Positions 58,318-64,000 of a stretch of 64,000 nt of DNA are shown in pieces; the first letter of the stretch is position 1, and each line of letters opens with the position of its first letter. This DNA is from Myxococcus virescens (lineage in GTDB: Bacteria; Myxococcota; Myxococcia; Myxococcales; Myxococcaceae). The stretch covers positions 248,001 to 312,000 of the forward strand of contig NZ_FNAJ01000003.1 in assembly GCF_900101905.1 (NCBI RefSeq), read 5' to 3'. The notes beneath the pieces were generated by a model. It was not told the DNA's origin and did not search any database. It saw only the letters and a program-made list of their open reading frames with translations. A program made the translations under genes and the position numbers.

Positions 58318-60018
58318 GTGTTCATCGACTTCGAGGGAATTGACGGAAGCGGCAAGACGACGCTCTCCAACCTGCTGGCCGCGAAGCTGAAGCGGCTGGG
58401 CTACCGGGTGGCGCATGCGCGGGAGGGCGGCGAGCTGCAGGCGCCCGCGGCGCGGCGCATCCGGGAGCTGACGCGAGACTCCCGGCTGCTGGAGATGTCT
58501 CCACGCACGGAGTTCTTTCTCAACCTGGCGCGGGACGCCCAACAACTGGATGAGGTGGTGGCGCCCGCGCTGTCCCGGGGCGAGGTGTGCATCACCGACC
58601 GCTACCTGTACTCACAACTGGCACTCAGCGGTGGAGGCCGCGGGCTGCCCATGGACGAGCTGCGCCCCGCGTGCGAGCTGGCCTCGCAGGGCCTGTGGCC
58701 GGACCTGGTCATCCTGGTGGACGTGGATCCGGACCTCGCCCGGCTGCGCAAGCGCCTGGGCAAGCTCCAGAGCAAGCGCGTCAATGATGGGGACAGCCGG
58801 AAGGGACTGGTGGGCGCGGGCCTGGCGGTGCGCGTGCGCGAGTCCTTCCTGGAGATGGCGCGGAAGGATCCGCAGCGGTGGATCATCCTGGAGAACAACG
58901 ACGTCCCTCTGCGCGTGCTGGAGCAGCGGCTGGTGGACGCCGTCGTCGCCCGGCTGGAGGGTCGCGAGCAGCAAGTGCAGCGCATCGTCCCGGCGCCGGC
59001 CCGGCCGCGGCATGCCAGCCCCACGACGCTCGAGAACCTGGAAGAGCGCTTCTTCCAGACGCTGGACACCGTGGAGCAGCGCGAACCGGCGCTCGCGGTG
59101 TGGATGTTGAGCGGAATCCCGGGCCTGGCCGCGCACCAGCAGCGCCTGGCCTTCGCGGAGCGCTTCCCGGGCCTCACCGCGCGCGGCATGGTGGGCCTGG
59201 CCGACGTACCGGCCATGGAGCTACGCGAGGTGCTGGCGGACCTGGCGCCCGCGGAGGTGGCCTTCAGCCTCACGGGCCGCATGGACTCGCGCGCGGCCAT
59301 GTTGCGGCAGCGGCTGTACGCGCAGGCCCCCACGGAGGTGCTGGCGAGCCTCAAGAACGATGGCTCAACCCCGGCGTGGGCCCTGCGCGAGCGCGCCATG
59401 CGGGACGGGCGGCTGACCGACGTGCTCGCGGGGCTCGCCGGCCAGGACTGCGAGGAGTCCTGGTTGGTGCGCGAGGCGGGCATGCAGCGAAAGCTGTTCT
59501 CGGAGGTCGCGAGCAGCCTCACCGGTGTCCCGGGGGCGCGGGCGGATGCGCTGCGCGAAGTCCTGCTGCCGCATGACCGGCTGGCGGTGCTGCGCAGCAC
59601 CCAGGGCCTGGACACACCGGTGGCCCGAGGCCTGCGAGAGGCCCTGGCGGGCAAGGCGCTGAAGCTGGTGCTCCGCTCGCTGACGGGGCTGGACACCGAG
59701 GAAGCCTGGGCGCTGCGCGAGCGCGGCGCGCCGCAGACGAAGGAGGCGCTGGATTCGGTGGACGGCATGGATGCCTCGCGGGCCTGGAAGCTGCGTGTAG
59801 ACCATCTGGGCCGGTGGCCCACCACCGCGCTGTCCTCCCTGAAGGGACTGCCCATGGGGCCGCACGCGCAGGCGCTCATCGAGCGCGTGCTGGCGGAACA
59901 GCCAGACCGGCTGCCGGTGCTGCGCAACGCCTACGCCGTGGCCGCGACCGCACGGGCGCTCGCGCAGCAGCCCGCGCGCACGGTCCGCGTGGATACCTCT
60001 CCCCGAATGGAAGCCTAG
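58318..60018 (+). CDS. thymidylate-kinase-like P-loop domain fused to tandem helical repeats
   Basis: Encodes 566 residues from GTG 58318. Residues about 1-210 form a thymidylate-kinase-type domain: FIDFEGIDGSGKTTL P-loop, DRYLYSQLALSGGG (the DR-Y/F motif), a LVILVDVDPDLA strand and an RLRKRLGKLQ LID-like region. Residues about 240-560 consist of some ten copies of a 27-30-residue repeat, with the pattern SLxGxD then A-x-x-LRE and VL, for example SLTGLDTEEAWALRERGA and SVDGMDASRAWKLRVD. I know of no named family with this repeat. The kinase half could phosphorylate a nucleotide; whether dTMP is the substrate is uncertain. It lies 6 bp after the VTC gene and 9 bp before the DUF4956 gene. Confidence 0.85.
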   Translation: MFIDFEGIDGSGKTTLSNLLAAKLKRLGYRVAHAREGGELQAPAARRIRELTRDSRLLEMSPRTEFFLNLARDAQQLDEVVAPALSRGEVCITDRYLYSQLALSGGGRGLPMDELRPACELASQGLWPDLVILVDVDPDLARLRKRLGKLQSKRVNDGDSRKGLVGAGLAVRVRESFLEMARKDPQRWIILENNDVPLRVLEQRLVDAVVARLEGREQQVQRIVPAPARPRHASPTTLENLEERFFQTLDTVEQREPALAVWMLSGIPGLAAHQQRLAFAERFPGLTARGMVGLADVPAMELREVLADLAPAEVAFSLTGRMDSRAAMLRQRLYAQAPTEVLASLKNDGSTPAWALRERAMRDGRLTDVLAGLAGQDCEESWLVREAGMQRKLFSEVASSLTGVPGARADALREVLLPHDRLAVLRSTQGLDTPVARGLREALAGKALKLVLRSLTGLDTEEAWALRERGAPQTKEALDSVDGMDASRAWKLRVDHLGRWPTTALSSLKGLPMGPHAQALIERVLAEQPDRLPVLRNAYAVAATARALAQQPARTVRVDTSPRMEA

Positions 60019-60027
60019 GTCACCGCC

Positions 60028-60735
60028 ATGGACGCATCATTCTCAGCCCTGTTCGAGGGCGCGAAAGCAGAGCTCAACGCGCTGTCCGTCACCGCGATTC
60101 TGCCGCGGATGCTGGCCGCGGCGCTCATTGGCACCCTGCTGTCGCTGCGGCCCTGGCGTCTGCTCATGAAGCGGGCGCTGCCCAAGGCGGACATGATTCA
60201 GGCACAGGTGCTGCTGTGCGCGGCGGCGGCGGTCATCACCGCCGTCATCGGCGACAGCCTGGCGAAGGCCTTCGGACTGGTGGGCCTGGGCGGCTTCGTT
60301 CGGTTCCGCTCGGGACTCAAGGACCCGCGTGACGCAGCCATCCTCTTCCTGATGATTGGCCTGGGCATGGCGTGCGGCCACGGCAGCCTGGGGCTTGCCT
60401 CCGTCGGGACGGTGTTCGTGATGGCCCTGCTCTTCGTGCTGGATTGCTTCAACCGCGAGGAGGCGCCCGCCACGGCGAAGCAGCGGCTGGTGCTGTCGGC
60501 GCAGTCGGATGACCTGGTGGGCGCGGAGGCCACGCTGCGCCGGGTCCTGGGTGAGCGGAACGTCATGGTGAAGAGCTGCGCGCTCGACTTCGACGGGCGG
60601 CGGCTGGAGTTGGAAGTCGAGGAGCCGGAGCCGGGCTCCCTCGCCGCGGCGCTGGGCAGCACGGAGGGGGCGGCCCTGCGAGGCTTGCGGTGGACAGCGG
60701 TGAATTCGAGGAGCACACGGGAGGAGCGGGTATGA
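60028..60735 (+). CDS. DUF4956 membrane protein
   Basis: Encodes 235 residues. Four hydrophobic helices occupy about residues 25-145 (ILPRMLAAALIGTLLSLRPW, then AQVLLCAAAAVITAVIG, then the Gly-rich GLVGLGGFVRFRSGLKDPRDAAILFLMIGLGMACGHG, then VGTVFVMALLFVLDCF). A cytoplasmic alpha/beta C-domain of about 90 residues follows. The loop FVRFRSGLKDPRDAA is characteristic of DUF4956. The family has no proven function but frequently accompanies VTC-domain genes, and the cluster here keeps that pairing. The product would be the inner-membrane component of the putative polyphosphate system. Confidence 0.85.
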   Translation: MDASFSALFEGAKAELNALSVTAILPRMLAAALIGTLLSLRPWRLLMKRALPKADMIQAQVLLCAAAAVITAVIGDSLAKAFGLVGLGGFVRFRSGLKDPRDAAILFLMIGLGMACGHGSLGLASVGTVFVMALLFVLDCFNREEAPATAKQRLVLSAQSDDLVGAEATLRRVLGERNVMVKSCALDFDGRRLELEVEEPEPGSLAAALGSTEGAALRGLRWTAVNSRSTREERV

Positions 60736-61517
60736 GGCGCAGCTGGGTGGCCGTGTTCGCGGCGGGGTGGTTGGTGGCGTGTGGCGGCAACAGCCTGCCC
60801 GCGGGAGATTCGCAGGACCCGACACCCGGCGGCGGACTGCCGGGAGAGCCGGTGCCGCCGGGGGGGCCGGATGGTCAGGGCAACGGAGAGGAGCCCACCG
60901 GGTCGCAGTCGCTGTGGCCGCTGACCGCGGGCAGCACCTGGACCTACGACATCCAGGACCCCGTCGAGGGCAACTTCCAGAAGCAGGTGACGGTGGTGGG
61001 CCCCGGCGAAGTCCCTGACCAGCCGGGCATCAACGCCGTCCAGGTGCACAGCCGCCAGGACCGCGTGCGCAACGGCACCCTCTATGAGGAGTATTCGTGG
61101 CAGGTGGAGCTCACCAACGGGCTCGTCGTGCGTCTGCGCGAGGACGACTACCGCAATGGCCAGCAGGTCCGCTCCACCACCTGGTCTCCCGCCACGGTGA
61201 AGTCCGTGGCGAGCGTCCCGGACGCCCTGCCCTGGACGTACAAGAGCGACGTGCTCGAGCACATCACCCTGGGCGACGGCTCGAAGGACCAGAAGGACCC
61301 GACGTACATCTGGAAGGTGCTCGAATCCGGCGTGACGGTGACGACGCGGGCTGGGACCTTCACCAACGCGGTCAAGATTCAGCGCGACAAGGTCAACAAC
61401 AACGGCGAGGTGAAGCCAGACAAGACGCGCTTCTACTGGCTCGTCCCGGGCATCGGAAAGGTGCGTGAGGAAGGCGAACGCACCGAGGACCTGGCGGCCT
61501 ACGACATCAAGCCTTGA
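60732..61517 (+). CDS. lipoprotein of the VTC-DUF4956 cluster
   Basis: Encodes about 261 residues. Lipobox LVAC with Cys at about residue 17, then an Asp/Gly/Pro-rich linker and a beta-rich domain opening LWPLTAGSTWTYDIQDPVEG. ATG 60732 overlaps the DUF4956 stop as ATGA, so the two are translationally coupled and the lipoprotein should function with the membrane protein. No catalytic motif is visible. The domain resembles periplasmic/surface beta-sandwich lipoproteins of unknown role. Confidence 0.75.
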   Translation: MRRSWVAVFAAGWLVACGGNSLPAGDSQDPTPGGGLPGEPVPPGGPDGQGNGEEPTGSQSLWPLTAGSTWTYDIQDPVEGNFQKQVTVVGPGEVPDQPGINAVQVHSRQDRVRNGTLYEEYSWQVELTNGLVVRLREDDYRNGQQVRSTTWSPATVKSVASVPDALPWTYKSDVLEHITLGDGSKDQKDPTYIWKVLESGVTVTTRAGTFTNAVKIQRDKVNNNGEVKPDKTRFYWLVPGIGKVREEGERTEDLAAYDIKP

Positions 61518-61528
61518 CGCCTGACCGG

Positions 61529-61579
61529 GGAGGAGACGGATACACGGGGCCCTGCCCCACCGTCTCCTCCTCCGGGAGG
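61529..61579 (+). promoter_or_regulatory. hairpins after the lipoprotein gene
   Basis: GGAGGAGACGG (61529-61539) pairs perfectly over 11 bp with CCGTCTCCTCC (61560-61570), with a small inner GGGG/CCCC hairpin in the loop. The right arm can instead pair with GGAGG at 61575-61579, so two structures compete. No T-tract follows. Possible terminator or attenuator between the lipoprotein and phosphatase genes. Confidence 0.45.
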
Positions 61580-61646
61580 GGGCAGGATGAAGGTCAGCGG
61601 TTGAACGGTTGCGCCTCTATCCCGAGCTTGTTCGGGAGGAGGCCGC

Positions 61647-63281
61647 ATGCACCGGAAGACCCCCTTTCACCTTGCCCCCTGGGCGGCCGCGCTGATGCTG
61701 CTGGCCAGCACCGTGAGGGCGGGGACGCTGTATCGAGACCCTTATCTGCAAAAGGTCGGGCCGGACACGGCGACGATCGCCTTCCGGCTCGCGGCCAACT
61801 GCCAGGCGGAGGTGCGCTACGGCGAAGGAGCAGCCAACCAGTCGGCTGTCTCCCAGGACGGCGGGCAGGTGCACGCGGTGGTGCTGACTGGGCTGACGCC
61901 GGGCACCGAGTACACGTACGAGGTGTCGGCCTGTGGCCTACGCACGCCGCTCAATCGATTCCGTACCGCGCCAGTGCCAGGGACCCGCAGCGTGCACTTC
62001 GTGGCGGTGGGCGACTTTGGCACGGGCGGCTCGAACCAGAAGAAGGTCGCCGCGGCCATGGTCAAGCGGCAGGCGGAGCTGTTCGTCGCGCTGGGGGACA
62101 ACGCCTACGCCGATGGCACCGAGGCGGAAATCCAGAACAACCTCTTCGTGCCCATGGAGGCCCTGCTGGCCCAGGTGCCGTTCTTCGCGGCGCTCGGCAA
62201 CCATGAGTACGTGACGAACCAGGGGCAGCCCTACCTGGACAACCTCTACCTGCCCACCAACAACCCCGAGGGCACGGAGCGCTACTACTCGTTCGACTGG
62301 GGCCACGTGCACTTCGTGGCGCTCGACTCCAACTGCGCCGTGGGACTGGCGTCGGCGGACCGTTGCACGCGGGACGCACAGAAGGCGTGGCTGGAGCGGG
62401 ACCTCGCGGGGTCGACGCAGCCGTGGAAGATTGTCTTCTTCCACCACCCGCCCTGGTCCAGCGGCGAGCACGGCTCGCAGCTCTCCATGCGCCGCCACTT
62501 CGGCCCCATCATGGAGAAGTACGGCGTGGACCTGGTGCTCACCGGGCACGACCACAACTACGAGCGCAGCAAGCCCATGAAGGGTGACGCCATCGCCGGG
62601 GCTGGCGAAAAGGGAATCCCCTACCTCGTGGTGGGCGGCGGCGGCGCGACGCTGAGGAAGCTCCCCGGCAGCAAGCCGGACTGGAGCGTCATCCGCGACA
62701 ACCAGGCCTATGGCTTCCTCGACGTGACGGTGGTCGACGGCACGCTCACCGCGCAGTTGCTCGGGGTGAACGGAGACACCGTGGACCGCTTCACGCTCCA
62801 GAAGGAGCTGCCTCCGCAGGAACAGCTTCCCGAAGGTGAGCTGACGCTCGCCGTGGAGGGCGAGCGGGGCGTGGCCCCTCACCGCGCCTTCTTCCGGGCC
62901 ACGCCGTCCCTCGAGGCCGCCACGGTGACCTGGGATTTCGGCGACGGTGGCACGGCCGAGGGCGAGGTCGCCGAGTACGTCTTCGCGATTCCCGGGCAGT
63001 ACACGGTGACGGCCACCGCCACCCAGGGCACGGTGAAGCAGACGGCCACCGCCCTGGTCCAGGTGGCGGAGACTCCCGGTGAGGGGCCCCAGACGCCGGA
63101 CTCCGGCACGACGGACCCGGGCTCACCGAATCCCCGCCCGGGGCTTCCGGATTCTCCCGGCACCCCGGATGACGGCATGAGCAGCTCGAGCGGTGGCTGC
63201 GCCGCGGGCCCCACCGCCACCCTCCTCCCGGCGGCCCTGGCCCTGCTGGCCGCGGGTCTGCTCCACCGGCGCCGCGAGTAG
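61647..63281 (+). CDS. secreted purple-acid-phosphatase-like enzyme with MYXO-CTERM
   Basis: Encodes 544 residues. A signal peptide (about residues 1-25) is followed by an N-terminal fibronectin-like domain of purple acid phosphatases (RDPYLQKVGPDTATIAFRL; LTGLTPGTEYTYEVSA). The metallophosphatase core has the five ligand motifs GDFGTG, GDNAYADGT, GNHEYV, FFHHPPW and GHDHNYERS. A PKD-type domain follows (about 400-470: VTWDFGDGGTAEGEVAEYVF), then a Pro/Asp/Gly linker. The C-terminus has the MYXO-CTERM layout: SSSGGCAAGP, a hydrophobic helix LLPAALALLAAGLL and a basic HRRRE end. The enzyme is likely anchored at the outer surface, where it would release phosphate. It lies 129 bp after the cluster. 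Confidence 0.92.
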   Translation: MHRKTPFHLAPWAAALMLLASTVRAGTLYRDPYLQKVGPDTATIAFRLAANCQAEVRYGEGAANQSAVSQDGGQVHAVVLTGLTPGTEYTYEVSACGLRTPLNRFRTAPVPGTRSVHFVAVGDFGTGGSNQKKVAAAMVKRQAELFVALGDNAYADGTEAEIQNNLFVPMEALLAQVPFFAALGNHEYVTNQGQPYLDNLYLPTNNPEGTERYYSFDWGHVHFVALDSNCAVGLASADRCTRDAQKAWLERDLAGSTQPWKIVFFHHPPWSSGEHGSQLSMRRHFGPIMEKYGVDLVLTGHDHNYERSKPMKGDAIAGAGEKGIPYLVVGGGGATLRKLPGSKPDWSVIRDNQAYGFLDVTVVDGTLTAQLLGVNGDTVDRFTLQKELPPQEQLPEGELTLAVEGERGVAPHRAFFRATPSLEAATVTWDFGDGGTAEGEVAEYVFAIPGQYTVTATATQGTVKQTATALVQVAETPGEGPQTPDSGTTDPGSPNPRPGLPDSPGTPDDGMSSSSGGCAAGPTATLLPAALALLAAGLLHRRRE

Positions 63282-63343
63282 GGCCTCCCCGCCCCAGGTC
63301 CCCCGCTCCCTCCTCCTGACGTCACACGGCGGCGGGGCGGGCG

Positions 63344-63365
63344 TCCGCCGGGGCGGATTTGCTTT
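63344..63365 (+). terminator. intrinsic-type terminator after phosphatase gene
   Basis: TCCGC (63344-63348) pairs with GCGGA (63353-63357) around CGGG, extendable by a C-G pair with a 2-nt loop, and is followed by TTTGCTTT. It lies 62 bp past the phosphatase stop and before the rsmB-like gene. Confidence 0.5.
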
Positions 63366-63388
63366 CCGCGCTTGTCAACCCGGCCCGA

Positions 63389-63408
63389 GGAATGCAAAGC
63401 CGCATTCC
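63389..63408 (+). promoter_or_regulatory. hairpin covering the rsmB ribosome-binding site
   Basis: GGAATGC (63389-63395) pairs perfectly with GCATTCC (63402-63408) around AAAGCC. The likely GAGG ribosome-binding bases (63387-63390) are partly inside the left arm, and ATG 63412 begins three bases after the right arm, so the start could be occluded when the stem forms. Confidence 0.5.
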
Positions 63409-63411
63409 GTC

Positions 63412-64000
63412 ATGGCCACCCAACGCAAGTCCCGCCCGCACTCGCGGTCGGCCCCGAAGAAGTCCGGCGCTCCGTCCGGGAAGAAGCCCTCCCCCTCCGA
63501 GCGGCCCGAGCGGCCCCTGCGAGAAGACCTGGTCCTCCAGGCCTGCCTGGAGGCGTACGGCTCGGTCCGGCACGAGGGCCGCATGGCCGACCGCGCGCTG
63601 GACTTCACCCTGCGCCGCAAGGCCAACCTCTACTCCAACGAGCGCCGCGCCGTGGCCGAGCGCGTCTACGGCCTGCTGCGCCGCCAGCGGACGGTGGACT
63701 TCCTGCTGTCTCGCGCCCACCCGCGCTTCGACAGCCTGGAGACCTCGCGCCAGGACGTGCTCCGGTTGGCCGCCTCGCGCGTCCTCTACGGCGAGCCCCA
63801 CGGCCTGGTGGCCCGCCAGTCCGCGCTGGCGCCCCCGGATGCGCAAGCCCTGGGTGCCCTTCCCGAAGCCGCCGCCGCCCTGGAGGCCCTGCCCGCCCGC
63901 GAGCGCTTCCCCATCGCCGCGTCGCTGCCGGACTTCCTCGCCGACCGCTTCCTCCAGACGTTCGGCCGGGATGCCGCTCGCGCCGCGGAGGCGATGAACG
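63412..64000 (+). CDS. rsmB: 16S rRNA cytosine-C5 methyltransferase, 5' part
   Basis: The first 196 codons of an RsmB/Fmu-like protein; the gene continues beyond the window. A basic Ser/Pro/Lys-rich N-terminal tail of about 35 residues is followed by the NusB-like RNA-binding region. Its landmarks LRRKANLYSNERRAVAERVYGLLRR and FLLSRAHPRF match the family entry, and ASLPDFLADRFLQTFG is the junction that normally leads to the methyltransferase domain. The catalytic Cys motifs lie downstream, outside the window. The protein would methylate C967 (E. coli numbering) of 16S rRNA. The frame is open to the last base. Confidence 0.82.
   Translation, partial: MATQRKSRPHSRSAPKKSGAPSGKKPSPSERPERPLREDLVLQACLEAYGSVRHEGRMADRALDFTLRRKANLYSNERRAVAERVYGLLRRQRTVDFLLSRAHPRFDSLETSRQDVLRLAASRVLYGEPHGLVARQSALAPPDAQALGALPEAAAALEALPARERFPIAASLPDFLADRFLQTFGRDAARAAEAMN

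Overview
The window is a high-GC, gene-dense stretch of a myxobacterial chromosome, probably Myxococcus or a close relative. Four things point there: two very large eukaryote-like Ser/Thr protein kinases with long Pro/Arg/Ser linkers, many lipoproteins with Asp/Gly/Pro-rich linkers, a MYXO-CTERM-type sorting tail on a secreted phosphatase, and the strong G/C third-position bias that leaves long open frames on the antisense strand. I see no insertion sequence, prophage, CRISPR array, rRNA or tRNA gene. This looks like core chromosome with lineage-specific lipoproteins and signalling genes.

Layout. Positions 1-6 kb hold small envelope genes: a CBM9-like lipoprotein, a small outer-membrane protein, a DUF2071 protein, an FHA protein and a TPR protein. 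Positions 6.1-14.4 kb carry addB-addA-purA on the minus strand. Positions 14.5-25.9 kb hold a GNAT protein, a PAP2 phosphatase and a set of nucleic-acid repair genes: a Dbr1-like metallophosphoesterase, an Ada/AlkA fusion, ogt and uvrA. A large ASH/VWA lipoprotein lies between ogt and uvrA. Positions 26.2-29.3 kb hold two convergent POT-family peptide transporters separated by two back-to-back intrinsic terminators.

Positions 29.4-35.5 kb are a translationally coupled minus-strand operon: pseudo-receiver/PilZ/GNAT-like protein, methyltransferase, then a hybrid kinase with two histidine-kinase cores. Positions 35.9-42.6 kb hold nadA, two zinc-ribbon proteins (one a methyltransferase), a small secreted Cys-rich protein, a polytopic membrane protein, an unknown protein and a SprT-like protease. 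Positions 42.7-56.0 kb hold two transmembrane Ser/Thr kinases, two lipoproteins, GDPD, deoxynucleoside kinase, thioesterase, IscA/ErpA, a rhodanese-ThiF fusion plus a solo rhodanese, and a FixH/YtkA-like protein.

Positions 56.3-61.5 kb form the most intriguing cassette: a phosphate-porin-like barrel, a VTC-type polyphosphate-polymerase-fold protein, a thymidylate-kinase-like P-loop protein fused to a tandem helical repeat I do not recognise, a DUF4956 membrane protein and a lipoprotein, all tightly packed. A MYXO-CTERM purple-acid-phosphatase-like enzyme follows. Together they suggest a phosphate/polyphosphate envelope system. The window ends inside an rsmB-like gene. Starts were chosen from domain boundaries, Shine-Dalgarno matches and 4-nt overlaps. 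All family calls rest on motif recognition by eye, without database searches.
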